Part shown: one piece after another, positions 29,326 through 43,712 of the stretch
Numbering within the stretch: position 1 is the stretch's first letter
How the letters are laid out: each line of letters opens with the position of its first letter
From: Artemisia argyi
Lineage: Eukaryota; Streptophyta; Magnoliopsida; Asterales; Asteraceae
NCBI GenBank assembly: GCA_030686995.1
Contig: CM060696.1
Coordinates: 111,038,949-111,102,948 of the forward strand
DNA: 64,000 bases
Direction of reading: 5' to 3'
Made by a program: the position numbers and the translations under genes
Notes under the pieces: generated by a model
Seen by the model: only the letters and a program-made list of their open reading frames with translations
Told to the model about the DNA's origin: nothing
The model's database searches: none

Positions 29326-31314
29326 AGATCTTACTGGTTAGCATAACTTTTTGAATTTTTATTTTTAGCTTATAATTGTTTGATACAGATTCTTAGCATT
29401 ACCGCTACTCTTCATTAGCCAAGCCCAACAATGCAAATGGGAGAGAGAAATTTTAGTAGAGATATGTAGAGATTTGGTGAGAAGTGGGGGAAGCTTCTGA
29501 AGAGAAAAACCCTAATGGGAGAGAAAAAGGCGGCTCAATTTGGCTAGGCGTCTAAACAGTATCGGCTCAAGCTAAGAGCCCAAGACTCCTCACGGCTCTC
29601 ATTTTTTTGTAATTTCTCTCTTTCCGAAAATCAAAGGTTGGCTCCATTTTAAGTGACGGTTTCGCAATAATACCAGTCCATTTAAACCAAGTTGTTTAGC
29701 ATTTTTAGACAAAAAATAGTAAAAATGATGGATCCGGTACTCTTTCTAAACCGCAAATTCATAAGCCAAGCCAAACGTATCTCCATTAAGTTCCCTTCGT
29801 CCTATAAAAAATTTGGTCTTCATGAACCGCCGGTGCACATGCATAAAGTGATAGAGGTCATAAACAGCTAGTTCTGCAACAATTACGTTATTCACACATT
29901 TTAGTTAGGCGTGTCGTGTTCATAAGCTTCACCATTTATTATTTGATACTTTATCACATAAAATAAAATTAAGTTTGACATTTCAAACTCAAGCACACTA
30001 TTTATCAAATTTAGATCCGTAGATATAAGAAAAAAAAAATAAGAAGAGAACGTTCAAGATGACAATCACCAAACTCAACAATTATACAAAGTTTTCCAAA
30101 ATTTCACGTCAACATATTTGACTTTTAAAGAACGAAAAACAAATATAATATGATGATATCAGAGGAGGTTGTTATTTGTTGATCCAAAAAATATCAATTT
30201 CACACTCATAATTTTTATTATTTTAGCCAACACTTTATCAAAGTAACATATATACACCGTTTAAAACATAACAGATATAATTATTCGAGCATTGGAATTA
30301 TATTCTCTTTGTTTGGTTAGATCATTTTCGAATATCTTATATGTGTTTTCATATACTTTAGCATTGATTCTTAATTTCTTTTTTTCTTTTGAACAAGATT
30401 CCTAATTTCTTATCAATGCATACTATTCCAACAATCCAACATGCATTTTAATAAAACATTTATTTACGAGTTAATACTTATCTTTTTCTTTGCCTATATA
30501 TAGATAACATGTTTGTCAAACCGTTAGGCATGATATCATAATGGATAACCCCTTAGATGAAGTCAAATCTTAGAATATTATTAGCTTTAACCGGTCATAA
30601 ATGATGCATTTCAACCAAAAAACGGAAGATTCTATAAAAAGCCTTTGAATTTCAAGTAATTTTTATTGATAGCCGATTTGAAAGCCTTATAATATTCGTT
30701 TCAAGCCAGATACTTTTCATTACATATAAAAATAAAACATATCTTTTATCGGATAAAACCTTATTTGATTATAGCACATTTGAATGTGAATCCAAAATGT
30801 ACGATATTTCACAAGTCAAACGTAAACGAACGACTAGAAAATATCCAACAATATGCCACGTAATCTCACCTATCCGATCACAAAAGCACTATAAAAAAAT
30901 GTGCCAAACGCAACATGTGAATATGAACCCGGTATTGGCTTAAAAAAGGCCCACTATCATTTTCAGAGGGGCCAAACCGTAAGTTGCAACTGCCCATACA
31001 CCAAGAGAATACGTACGCATCCTACCACCATTTGCCACCGACCCAAAGCTCTATTTATGACAGTGTACGTCACACACCATAAATAAATTCATACTTACTT
31101 AAACCATCCATGAGGTTTCAAATATGACATACGATCTTACACCACTGTATACGAAAGTCGGTTTCTTGGTAACAAGGTTTTCCAAATCTTTTCCTATCAT
31201 AGAAAAATCCTAGTATTTTCCTCTAACCTTCACACCTACTCTACCCATATATTTTCTCTATACAACATTCATATAATTCTCACCACCCTATAATCTTTTA
31301 ACAACACAATCAAC
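29326..31314. other. intergenic region upstream of the PMI gene
   Basis: About 2 kb of AT-rich sequence without credible ORFs. The last 100 bp have TATA-like words (CCATATATTTTC near 31244) and a pyrimidine/A-rich leader before ATG 31315. No mobile element ends recognised. Confidence 0.45.
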
Positions 31315-34300
31315 ATGGACCTTAATGGACACAACAAGCATGAAGAAACAACAAGACTTATGAAACTGAGATGTTGTGTTCAGAATTATGACTGGGGGCG
31401 AGTTGGGTACGAGTCAAGTGTTGCGAAATTATTCGAAAGTAATTCGGGAGGTGAAATTGATGAGAAAAAACATTATGCCGAGTTTTGGATGGGTACACAT
31501 GTTTCTGGACCATCTTTTTTAGATGGTGGTAACGTGAGTTTGAAGTCATGGTTAATTCAAAACCCTATGGTTTTGGGTGATGTTGTTGTTAATAAGTGGG
31601 GTCATGATCTTCCTTTCTTATTCAAGGTAATTTATTATTATGGTTAATTACTGATTTACTATTTTTATTTTGATGGCGTTTGTGTGTTGAATTATGAAAA
31701 AAGTTTGAATATGTGGATGTTGAGATTTAGGACATGTGTAATATAGGTGATAATTCATACTTTTCAAATTACTTTTTTTTTTTCTCAAGGGTTTATGACT
31801 TTATCCATTCTTATCCATAAAGGATAATTCATACTACTAATTTTTTAATGTCTTGATAAAGAATAAACTAATAAAGCTAGAATTTGATATTAACAGATCA
31901 ACATGAACCATTGTCTTGTCATGTCGTGTAGACATGATCAAATGAACTCACTGATTTTTTATTTTATTTTTTTAATTGTTATATTAGTGATAATTTTAGT
32001 CATGAACCGTCTGATTCTGTACGGATACATGACTCATTATGATTGTCAGCTCACTGAGAGAATTATTAGCTGAGTTGTTATGTCATGTCATCGTAGATCT
32101 CATATTACTACTAAGAGCTATGTTAATGAAATGTTCTTACATAGTTACTATGATTTGAATGATCAGTGTTTTAGTTTCAACTAGTTACATGGGAAATAGC
32201 TAGAATTTAATGCCTTTTTCTGTCTTAATCACTTTTAATAACTCAAAATCATAAGTAAAAGAGCTTCATGAGCAAGATAATTTGTTGGTAATACATAATA
32301 TAAAGGAAATTGGTCTGGGTAAGCTTATAATGCTCTTGAAGGTTCGCAAGATAATTTTGAAAATTCAGTGGAAGTGATAAGGGCATAAGGCTTAGGCACA
32401 TACAGCTCACTTACAGGCAATGGAACGAGTAGGATGGATCAATGTGATTACGTTATTAGTAAATACGTGTAGCATGGATCAATGTGATTACGTTGTCAGT
32501 AAAGACGTGTAGAATTAAACTTTCCATATTTGGTTGCATTTTTAATCTGCACTTTCGCTTTCGTGTTTTTGTGATTAACCTAAAGCAAGTTGAATCTTAC
32601 GTCATTTGTGACTTCAATAATCGCTGGCATTGTATCATAATCGAATTAGATTTAAGCAATTTTAGTTAGATTTGGTGTTATCTTACTACTAATAGTAGTG
32701 TTACTGTATCAGGTCCTTTCGGTTGGACGCTCATTGTCAATACAGGCCCATCCGGATAAGGAATTGGCAGGGTTACTTCATAAGTTGCAGCCAAACGTGT
32801 ATAAAGATGCAAACCATAAGCCTGAAATGGCTTTGGCGTTAACTGAGTTTGAGGCCTTATGTGGGTTTATTAGTTCAGAGGTATAAACATATCTTCGGTT
32901 TAAATTTGTCATCTGTTTTTTATTCATTTGATTCTTTAGGATTGCATGAAACTCTTCTTCTATGTGCCAAAATTGGTTCTTCAATTGAATGTGTTTCTAC
33001 GTTTGCTCACCTATCTGAATTGCTATTTCCGTATTTACTTGATAATAATTTCCTTTACTGTTAAGTCATAATCCATGTGCCCATTGGTGTCCCAATTTGT
33101 TTACTTTTGGTGGGGTTTGTACTAGATAATCTTTGCAATTTTGATTGTTCATGTTATTTATCAATAGCATTTAGCATTTACGTATCCGGAATAGTGCCCC
33201 ATGTGTGCAATGGTGGGTCATATGTGTTGATATTCTGAGGGTCCTTACAGGTTCCATTTTGTCTTTTTATTAAATTCTACGAGTACCTTCATTTATACAC
33301 AATCCATGATGGTTTTTTGTAATTATACATTTATAACCATTCACTGTCTCAGTAACATGAATATGCTTGTACTCGAATCTATCTTTTTCTGGAAGTTCTC
33401 ACGTACGTACGTTTAGATATTCATTAGTTTCCACAGTACTTTCTGTCAAGCGTTAAAGACTGTTAATAGTGATAAGTAATATTTTTCAGGAACAGTTAGT
33501 GTAGTATGTGATACTTGCTAGCAAAAGTGGAAATTTTTTACCCATCTACTTATAAATGTTATCAATATGAGTTATGGCTTATTCCTAACAGGTCAAACGA
33601 GTAAATTAAAAAAGCTTGCTAAAAGGTGAACGGCTCAAACAAGTTAAAAGTCACCCATGGTGTACTTTTATTGCTTGCAGCATCATAAATCCCATTTTAA
33701 GAATTAAATGTTATACTGCTATTAGTACAATGATATAGTTTTTGCAATCATGTTTAGCACGTTAACTTTTTATTAAAACAGACAAAAAAGTTGTTTGAGG
33801 GACAACTCAACCTGTTTAAACATGTTAACCAACCCGTTGACCGACCAATTTTGCCAACTCCGCTAGAGGCCCCTCCAAATTTGTATGTTTGATGTGATAT
33901 AACTTACTAAGAGAAGCTTCTCACTGATCTTAGGAACTTGATGCTGTGCTTGAAACTGTTCCTGAGATTAAGGAAGTTGTGGGTGATGCATATGCGGACC
34001 AAATTGTAACTTTCAACAACCACAGTGGGGAGGTAAAAGAACAAGCACAAGTTCTTCGGTCAGTATTCACTAAACTCATGTCAGTTGACCGTGATGTGAT
34101 TTCCAAAGCACTCTCGAGATTAATTAATCGTTTGAACAGAGAGAAAGAGGTATCAATATACATGCACCTTTTCTACAATTTTCAAGTCATTTCTGTGAGT
34201 TCGTTAGCAACTAAACTTTTATATGCTTATGATCAGACAAGGCAGTTAACTCGTAAAGAAGAATTAGTGTTGAAACTCGAGATGCAATACCCTGATGATG

Positions 34301-34904
34301 TTGGGGTCTTAGCTGCCCTCCTCCTTAACCTCGTGAGGCTCGAACCAGGTGATGGTCTGTACATAGGAGCAAACGAGCCCCATGCATATCTGAATGGTGA
34401 GTGTATCGAGTGCATGGCAGCTTCAGACAATGTTGTGCGTGCTGGTCTTACTCCAAAGTACATGGATGTTAAGATCCTTTGTTCCATGCTCACATACAAA
34501 CAGGTAAGTTACAAAAACCGGAGTATTATACTTTATTCAAAATACTGCAATTATTAACGGGAAATTATGTTTTGATGTTACAATATCAGGGGTTACCTGA
34601 AATCTTGAAAGGGGTTTCTTTGAACCCATATGTGAGAAGATACACACCGCCTTTTGAGGAATTTGAGGTTGACCGATGTATGCTTGACCAAGGAGCATCA
34701 GTTGTGTTTCCTGCTCTTCCTGGTCCGTCTGTTTTTGTGGTTATTTCAGGTGAAGGATCAATGCACACATCATCATCTGAAGATATGGTGTCGGAAGGAG
34801 CAGCTTTATTTGCACCTGCAGGCGTGGAGGTTCGTGTGACTACGGAATCAGAGTTGCATTTCTATAGAGCTGGAGTGAACAATAAGGTGCTTCTGAACTT
34901 TTGA
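31315..34904 (+). CDS. PMI: mannose-6-phosphate isomerase, type I (five exons, 425 aa)
   Basis: Converts fructose-6-phosphate to mannose-6-phosphate, the first step toward GDP-mannose, cell-wall and glycoprotein sugars and ascorbate; cytosolic zinc enzyme. Exons 31315-31626, 32713-32880, 33934-34149, 34237-34503 and 34590-34904; all introns are GT-AG and phase 0, giving 104+56+72+89+104 codons, near the 430-440 aa of plant PMIs. Zinc ligands sit in SIQAHPDK (Gln, His), ANHKPEMAL (Glu) and GANEPHAY (His). Both family signatures are present: YKDANHKPE, and [17 protein letters not shown] running into VVRAGLTPK. Starts at [11 protein letters not shown] before the conserved [12 protein letters not shown]. 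No stop or frameshift: the only intact cellular gene here. Which paralogue (PMI1/PMI2) cannot be decided. Confidence 0.95.
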
Positions 34905-36319
34905 CATGATGAGGATGTACAAGTGAAACCGATGGTTTATGTACATCTATATCGTTATGTTTTGTAACAGTAAGCTGCTGTGTATATGCTCCAACAATAT
35001 ACACAACAATAATTACTAAATATCAGTTTTTTTATTATTCCATTCTTTTAATACAACTTAATAAGAGTTTACCTATTGTTTAAGAGTTTACTTTTGTAGC
35101 TGTTGAGGTCATAAGTCATAACTCAAAAGATGTAGAAAACTTGATATTGTTGATTGGTTCGGTACTGTGGTTGGAAGTTTTGAATCTCATTTTTTACCCG
35201 GACAAATGCACAGGATTTATAGTTTGGTTCTCATCTTATATATGTTTGGATTCTAATAGCCTAAAATCTGAATTCGGTCAGCATACTTATATTTTGAATA
35301 AAAACCTGAACTTGGTTTTTGTTTATATTGGAATTGAACAGAAAACTTTGTGGTAGATGACACGTTTTGTCTGGACAGAGGATCTCCTCGCATGTCCAAG
35401 ACACTAGTCAGAGAGGCAAACTCCCAACCCAACCCGTGAAATAACCATGTCATAATATTCTTTTTACTCTCCAGTTACCACACACATTTCCTGTTCCACA
35501 CACTCGTAACATGCCTATTATGATGTTCCGTGTGCACCGCTCTGACTTGTAAGCTTAAATTGGCCAATGGAGATGGTTCTGTGTCCACTCTAGCAGTTTC
35601 CATCTTTGTCTCTACTACACTATTTCCCAGACTGACTTTTTTGTGGCCTGACATCCCAATAAGCATCATAGAAAGAGGATGCTGGTGGTTTAGGAAGAAT
35701 TAATACACCTTAGTCAAGACTTTCGGTCTAGAACTTCGAATAAAATTGGTGGCCGGCCATGAAGAGATGTCAGAAAATATATACAAACTCCTTGTTAACA
35801 ATTGTGCACTAAAAAGTAAAAACCCTATGCAAGCATCTAGCCGCTATGTGATAATGGGGTAATATACTAATATTAGAACGGACTTCACCACAAAATCGAC
35901 AAAGACTAAAAATGTCATGATGTCATATGGCTCTAAGTTGTCAGAGATATTAAAACTCCATTTTTGTACGTATAAATTAAGGGATCTACTATAGTAACGG
36001 GGTCTATCCCCTAGGCTGCCCTCTTGTCCTTTTGTCTCCTTTTATTTCAGTACAACACAGTTTTTGTCAGTTTCTGTTCCGTATTTCTGATAGTTTTAAC
36101 CGTTTGACTTATTAAACTTTATATTTTCTGTCCCGCACTTTCGGGTTATAGCTTTTTTATATAAACAAAAAAAAAGGGGGGGGGGGGGGGTGTCAATATA
36201 AAAAGACCACCCCCGTCAATATAACCCATCCCTAACATAAATGTGAAGTATACTATCATGGAGTGCCAGCTAATTGATTCAAATTGACTTATTGCAGTAC
36301 ACCTAGTACGTGTCCTCAC
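34905..36319. other. 3' flank of PMI and unassigned DNA, with a possible LINE 3' end
   Basis: No credible ORF. 35990-36178 reads like the noncoding 3' end of a plant LINE in plus orientation (CCTTTTGTCTCC, CACTTTCGGGTTATAGC, then A-run), ending in A9 followed by about 14 G. This is weak evidence for a truncated LINE tail. Confidence 0.35.
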
Positions 36320-36381
36320 TTTTTTTTAAACAGCAAATTTGAATTAGCATCCTAGCAAGGGGCTAGGAGCAAAGAAAAACA

Positions 36382-38103
36382 ATTACATAGGGATTGGAAG
36401 AGTGTTACAAGGATTATCAAACCACTCAATCCAATTAATAGAAATTTTATTATGCCTATTAGTAATCCAATTAAAAGAAAAAAAGCTTAATGTCGTTGAA
36501 CAAGAGATCTAGATTCGGTCTTTTAGGAGCAAGAGCGAACTCATTTCTATATCTCCATAGGAACCAAAGTGTTGTTTGGACCACCGCATCAAAGAGGGTA
36601 GAAAGGGGAGGAGGGAGGCTAACTTTGTCCACAAGGTTGATTGCTTCAGGAAGGCTCAAGACGTTTACGTTGTCAACTTTCCACCATAGCAAGACATCTT
36701 TCCATATTTTCCTAGCAAGATTACAGTGAACGAAGATGTGTTCTTCAGTTTCAACATCTTCATCACAAATTGGGCATCTCACTGAATTTAAGTCGATTCC
36801 CCTATGATCCAAGTTTATTCTAGTAGGCATTCTTTGATTGAGAATTCGCCAAGTATTGATGTTTACCTTAATGGGCAGAAGATTGTTCCATCTGAATGGT
36901 TGAGAAGGAAGGTTATGTGATTGGTATATGCTATGTTTTCTGATAAGGTTAACAGAGAACCCATGTAAGTTGTTGAGGTAACACTCCCACGTATCATCAG
37001 AGTTTGAGAAATGAAAGTTAGACAACAAGCTGACAATTTCATTAAGTTCATCAATCTCATACTGGGATCTTAAGGGTCTGCTCCAAGTCCACTGGAAGTG
37101 AAGGCCTGACGGGAGGATTGGGCCCATGGAGCCTAATATGTGAGGTCCAATAGCACTAACATCACGAGCAGAAATAGAGACCATAGGTTGCTGAGGAACA
37201 ATGGGAGCTCGATCTCTTACAAGGCAATTTTTGTTGACTTCTAAACTGAAAAGTCGAGGGAATGAAACATTTAACGGCCATCCTCCTACCTAACTGTCAA
37301 GCCAGAATCTTGTGGACTCACCATTACCCACCTTTCTCTTGAAAATATTTTCGAGATCAATCCCCACAAGGATAAGGTCATCATTTAACTTTTCTATTCG
37401 ATATTAAGGCCCCGGACTTATATTTAATCGAAGATGGATCCCCTAAGCTACCATTGTAACCATGAATTGATCAAATGACTTTACCCCAAAGAGCATTGTC
37501 TTCCTTGTAGAATCTCCACCACCATTTGGTCAACATAGATTGATTACTCACTTTGAGGCTACAAATGCCAAGACATCCTTGGTTGAGACGAGATAAAGCT
37601 TTGTCCCATGGAATCCAAGATTTTTTTTTTTTTTAGTGACAAAAGAGCCTCCCCAGAAGAAATTTCTTCTTATACTCTTAAGCTTGTCTATTATCTTTTT
37701 TGGGGCCTTGAAAGTAGAGAAGTAATAAACGCCAAGGCTACCAAGAACATATTTAATGAGAGTAACACGACCACAAATTGGTAGAGTCTTGGATTTCCAT
37801 CTTGAAAGGCGTTTGAGAAAACGGTCTATTATAAGGGGCCAACTTGCACATCTAGACATATATGCACCTATGGGGAGACCCAAGTAGATACAAGGAAATT
37901 GAGATGGTTGGAAACCAATCGAGTGTTCAAGAGAATTGACTTCTAATGGGGTAACACCAACACCAAAAAGCTTGATTTTATTGAAGTTTACCTTGAGGCC
38001 GGAAGCAATGTGAAAACAAGTGAGGATTCTAGATAAGTTCTTGGCGTTGGTTAACGACCATTCACCCATAATCAAAGCATCATCTACAAATTGGAGATGA
38101 GAG
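36382..38103 (-). pseudogene. LINE ORF2, C-terminal half
   Basis: Contains the RT catalytic FVDD, the thumb region (GLKVNFNKIKLFGVGV, YLGLPIGAYMS) and the SFVTKKKK segment. The zf-RVT domain follows, with WRILNQRMPTRINLDHRGID and a Cys-Cys-His-Cys pattern. Broken by frameshifts near 37180-37550 and a slip in the A-run near 36475. The ADD/FADD consensus is FVDD here. Confidence 0.85.
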
Positions 38104-38108
38104 ATGTA

Positions 38109-41100
38109 TGGTGTGTATTAATTTACACACCTTTTATGTGACCAAAACGGACCCAAAAAGACCAAAAACGTAATGAAAATGCCAAATATTTGCTTGTTTT
38201 TGTGTTTTGTGCATGAGCAGGTACCGGATATGAAAAGTGGACAAAAATCGCAAGAAAATGACAAACGAGCACGAGATTGGAAAGAGCACGTAATTTACGA
38301 GATCAAAGATAGTTTTATTTTGAGAATCAAGGCAAGAGCGGGATTTTGAAAGCTAAATGAAAATTATTTTGTTTCAAGATTTAAAGGCCAAAAGAGTTAT
38401 AGTTCAAGCACAAGAAAGAAGCCCAAGCAAAATTATAAGTCCACTCTTTATTGAATGCAATGAAAACCAAGTCAAGCCCAAGTGAGCTCAAGTCCAACAT
38501 GGTCCAAGAAGGAAAGACTTAATATCTCAAATTAAATACAAAAGGAATTAGGACCTGACATGTGAAGTCTAGTGCATGAGACGAAATAAAGGAAAAGTTG
38601 CAAAAATTACTTTGTGGTATTCTCTTTTTGGCTAGCGACAAAGAAGAAATGCAAGAATAGAGCCAACTTGATCGATCCTCTATGCATGTGACAAAGACCA
38701 ATTGAGAAAGTAGCAAATGAAATTTAAAGCTAGTCACATGGTGAAAATGCAAAGGGTCCAGCGTTATTTTAGTTGGAACTTGGAAGTATTGGAGAGTAAA
38801 TAAAGACAAACCATGGTGGACCTGCTCTCTATTTCACAAGCGAACAAATGAGCAAAGATAAGAATGAAATTAAGAAAGGGTGCACACGTGAGCTGCTTCT
38901 CCTTATTGGCTAGCATCAAATAACGAAAAATCAAGAATAAAAAAATGGAAATTGGCGTCAACAAATAAATAAAGGAAAAGAGGGAGATGCAATTAGTTGC
39001 CACGTGATCTTTCTACTCCTTTGGTTTTGCTCGAAAAGAAGAAAAAAAGAATGAAAATGAAGCACGTGATGATTATTTGTTTTAAATAATAGAAAAAAGC
39101 GCGTGAGGCAGCCTTGCTCACCATTACTTTTGCAACCAATAAATCATCGCCAAGTACGCCTTGATGATGCATTTATCAAAATTTCAGCCAACCAAAGCCC
39201 GCCATGTGGTCTGTGTGATGCATTTGTGATTCATGAATAGAGACGGTATAATGTCCAGATCCGGATAGATTTTTTAAAGCTGTCATATGGTAGATGGAAG
39301 GATCGAGAATCATCAAGTGCAGAGACGGAGCCAGGAATTATGAATAGGGGGGTCGAAATTTTTTTTCTCAAGCTAACAAAGTAATTTAACTAAAGATTAG
39401 GGGGGTCATTTGCCTATAGTTGCGTCATATTTTTAAATTTTATAAGGTAAATATCAAAGCGATTGGGCGTGTTGGAGGGGGCCAAACACCCCCTGGCTCC
39501 CCCATTGTCTCCGTCCCTGATCAAGTGCCTCATCATTTGCTATAAATAGCACAAGATCCAAAAGCTCATCATTCATTCTCTCCTCAGCTTTTCTTACATC
39601 ACTTTTTACACATTTTCTTTTTAGGAGTAGAAGATTAGTAGTAGTTTTATTATTTTTAGTAGTACTTTTATTTTGTTTAGCTTAATTGAATTGTAGTTTT
39701 ATTCAAGCTTATTTTTAAGAGGGTATTGTATTAAACTTTTACTTATTAATGAAAGATGTTTGTTTTTAGCTTATTCTTCTATTTTCATCACTTTCTTTTA
39801 TCTAAAAATCTATTTTAGCTTAATAGTTTTTTAAAGCTTATTAGATTAGATTATTCAATAAGCACTTTTTTATTTCTTAATCTCTTTTCATAACTTCTTT
39901 AGTATTACTAGATTTAATAATTTTTAGCTTACTTCTCTTAATCTCTTTTTAATTACAAAGCTTTTTATTAATTAATCTAATTAGTTTATTAATTTTAATC
40001 AAATTAGCTTAATACTTTTCATCTCTTTAGCTTTTCTCTTATTTTCTTCTAATCAATCTAGCTTTTTAGCTTTGGTTGATTCATAACTAGTATAGATCTA
40101 TTAGCTTTCTAGCTTTTTGGTTCTATTACTAGTTTGTCTAGATTTGATTAGCTTTTCTATAGCTTATTGAATCTAGATCTAGTTTATTCAAGAGCTTAAT
40201 TGTACTAATGTTGCATAAAGTTGTGATCTTTCTTAGTTTCTCATTATTCTCTACATAAGGCGAGGAGCTTAAGGGTTTTATAAGCTTACTTATTAATAAA
40301 GCTTATAGCTTTTCTAGTTTTTATAAAGCTAATTAGTAATTAAAGTCAAAAACTTTATTTACTATTTGGTGATATTAAAACTATTAAAGAAATAAACTTT
40401 ATAATTTGACAAGTTTATAAAATCGGGTGGTTTATTATTCTCGTCGCGTTAGATCGGGTTCTACTTTCTATTCATTTTCACTTTTATATAATTAGTTTAT
40501 TAATCATGTTTGTTGGAATATTTGTTTTTATTAGTTTGATTGGTATGTTTAGCGAGTAGTTTAGTAGTGTTTGTTAAGTAATATGGATTTGTGATTTAAG
40601 TGTGGATTAATAAAAAGGGATTATGATTAATAATTAGTGAGATTATTTAGATTTGTGATTTTATTATTTGAAGGGCAAAAGCCGGAGAATAATCAAATTA
40701 CACATCTAGTAATTATTTTCTTTTTAAAGGATTGTTTTCAAAATAAACCAACGTTGTGAGAAAATAGTCTTGTTTAAGGAATATAATTCGTCGTCAAACC
40801 CTAATCCACACTTAATGAACTTTTCATGTCACTTAGCAAACAAATTTCTCATATACCATTTTTAGATTAGTTAGTAATTTTTAGCTTCCATAAGTGCTTG
40901 ATTTTAGATTAGATTGCGTTATTGGTACTTTACATGCTTGTTTTATATGCTTGATTATTGCCTTTTAGTTTATGTTTGATACTCGTAGTTTTAAATCACA
41001 ACATCTCTTTTATCATTCCACTTTTCACGACACGTTTTTACGATTCGATACTTCGAGATTCCATTCTACCTTCGCTGGGAAAACGACCCGGGAAATACTT

Positions 41101-41149
41101 TCACCGGTATTTCTTCGGAAAACACACATATACTAAAACGAATTTATCA
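38109..41149. repeat. 3,041 bp solo LTR with ATGTA target duplication
   Basis: Begins TGGTGTGTATTAATTT and ends ACGAATTTATCA; identical ATGTA at 38104-38108 and 41150-41154. No internal retroelement genes and no second LTR. It holds TATAAATAGCAC near 39542, an AT-rich middle, and near its end a CGCTGGGAAAACGACCCGGG segment of the sort found in U5 of Athila/Tat-type LTRs. Its orientation is probably plus from that order. The short ORFs inside are not convincing genes. Confidence 0.82.
39320..39519. mobile_element. 200 bp hAT-type MITE with 8 bp target duplication
   Basis: Starts CAGAGACGGAGCCAGG and ends CTGGCTCCCCCATTGTCTCC plus GTCCCTG, imperfect terminal inverted repeats of the CAGGG(A/G)CGGAGCCA kind common to plant hAT MITEs. 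It is flanked by ATCAAGTG at 39312-39319 and 39520-39527. Includes G-rich and C-rich subterminal tracts that can pair. Confidence 0.9.
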
Positions 41150-41154
41150 ATGTA

Positions 41155-41661
41155 TGTTTTGTCTTTTCCCACCTCAATACCATTAAATATGTTTTTATTT
41201 TTTGCATAAACAAGAATCACGTTAAGAGCTTCAACCGCCAAAATAAAAAGGAAAGGAGATAGCGGGTCGCCTTATCTAAGACCTCTTTTAAATTTAAATT
41301 CTTTGGATGAGGAACCATTGATGAGAACCGAGGCATATGTTGAATCAAGACAAGCTTTGATCCAGTTTCTCAATTTGTTGGAGAAACCCATTTGAGACAT
41401 GATTGAATCCAAGAAAGACCATCATAAAGTGTCAAAGGCTTTTTAAAAGTCAACATTGAAAAACAAAAAACGTTTTTTGTGCTTCTTAGCCCAAGACAAG
41501 ATTTCTTCTACTATAAGGGGACCATATGTGATTTGGCAGCCCTTGATAAACCCCATTTGAACCTTACTAACAACCGAAGAAATCACTTGACCAAGACGAT
41601 TTGCAAGGACTTTTATTAAGATCTTATATTGACAACCAATAAGACTTATTTGCATCCCGCA
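41155..41661 (-). pseudogene. LINE ORF2, N-terminal RT blocks
   Basis: Reads ISLIGCQYKILIKVLANRLG, GFIKGCQITYGPLIVEEILS and FNVDF, then with stops GDPLSPFLFILAVEALNVIL and NGIEVGKDKTYI. The last codons join in frame to the block at 38103 if the intervening 3 kb and one copy of ATGTA are ignored. Confidence 0.85.
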
Positions 41662-41677
41662 TGATTATATATGATAA

Positions 41678-41690
41678 TGGTATCAGAGCC
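41678..41690 (+). promoter_or_regulatory. EPRV copy C primer-binding site (tRNA-Met)
   Basis: TGGTATCAGAGCC, complementary to the 3' end of plant initiator tRNA-Met, the minus-strand primer site and map origin of caulimovirid genomes. It lies 17 bp from the LINE boundary. Confidence 0.82.
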
Positions 41691-41776
41691 ATTCGAACTT
41701 TTTCACCGGGTGGGATGGAAATTGATTTAGAAAGAATTTTGGCTCTTAATTTAAATTTTGTCGAAAATTCGGTTTT

Positions 41777-42000
41777 AGTTTTCGAAGAAACACATTACTT
41801 TAGATAATAATATTGACCCAAAGTTGATAGATAACTTAATTGATGAATTTGAAACTATAGATTTAAATGATGAGTCGGAAAACATAGATAATGAATTTGA
41901 AAACTATATTTCTGATGAAGATTTTACTTTCGATAGATATGAATGGACAGCATCTGATTATACGTATGATGACACGGACTGGCACTATAATTCTTCTTAA
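41777..42000 (+). pseudogene. EPRV copy C: acidic leader ORF
   Basis: About 74 codons, very rich in Asp/Glu/Asn (LIDEFETIDLNDESENID, ISDEDFTFDRYEW), open from a TAG near 41776 to TAA at 41998-42000. No start ATG seen; upstream frame lost. The stop overlaps the next start in TAATG. No family recognised. Confidence 0.5.
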
Positions 42001-42266
42001 TGGATAAATATAGCTTTAGTAAACTAAAAAATGAAAATGATAATTGTTTAAAAACTGAAAAAGACATGATAGAATTACAGAAAACTATTATCTTTTACGG
42101 AGAAAAAATCCTATCGGAATTAGAAAATTTAAAGATTTTGCTAAATAAGTCTACTAGTCATAAAGAAAAAAGTAAAGAAACAATTGATTTTTCTACTAAT
42201 ACTCAAGATTGTTTACTTCAACAACTCCTTTTTCTTAAAATACCAAAAGGTTATAAAGATTATTAA
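42000..42266 (+). CDS. EPRV copy C: small coiled-coil ORF (88 aa, virion-associated-protein position)
   Basis: Complete frame from ATG 42000 to TAA 42264-42266; 3 bp then separate it from the coat protein ATG. Heptad-like ELQKTIIFYGEKILSELENL in the middle, then a Ser/Thr/Lys-rich tail. In caulimoviruses a small coiled-coil protein in this position decorates the capsid and acts in vector and cell-to-cell transport; the assignment is positional. Confidence 0.5.
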   Translation: MDKYSFSKLKNENDNCLKTEKDMIELQKTIIFYGEKILSELENLKILLNKSTSHKEKSKETIDFSTNTQDCLLQQLLFLKIPKGYKDY

Positions 42267-42268
42267 AC

Positions 42269-43679
<1,411 letters not shown>

Positions 43680-43712
43680 AACTAGATTTACAAATTACAA
43701 ATAATCTTTCAA

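Larger units (their letters stand above)
36320..41661 (-). mobile_element. LINE (L1-type) retrotransposon, 5' truncated, split by a solo LTR
   Basis: Minus strand. The RT begins at the EPRV border (MQISLIGCQYKILIKVLANR), runs to about 41155, is interrupted by 3 kb, and resumes at 38103 with HLQFVDDALIMGEW. It ends with a zinc-binding RVT tail (CPICDEDVETEEHIFVHC) and TAA near 36384. An 8 bp T-run at about 36320-36327 is the antisense of a poly(A) tail. Frameshifts and stops (for example in QGD and near 36475) make it dead. ORF1 and the endonuclease are missing. Confidence 0.88.

Noticed and set aside
36000..36178. Separate LINE 3' end in plus orientation
   Set aside because: Only tail-like wording and an A-run; no coding part or target duplication, so kept as a remark only.
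40958..41209. 83-codon frame crossing the right end of the solo LTR
   Set aside because: Crosses a proven insertion boundary and has no recognisable domain.
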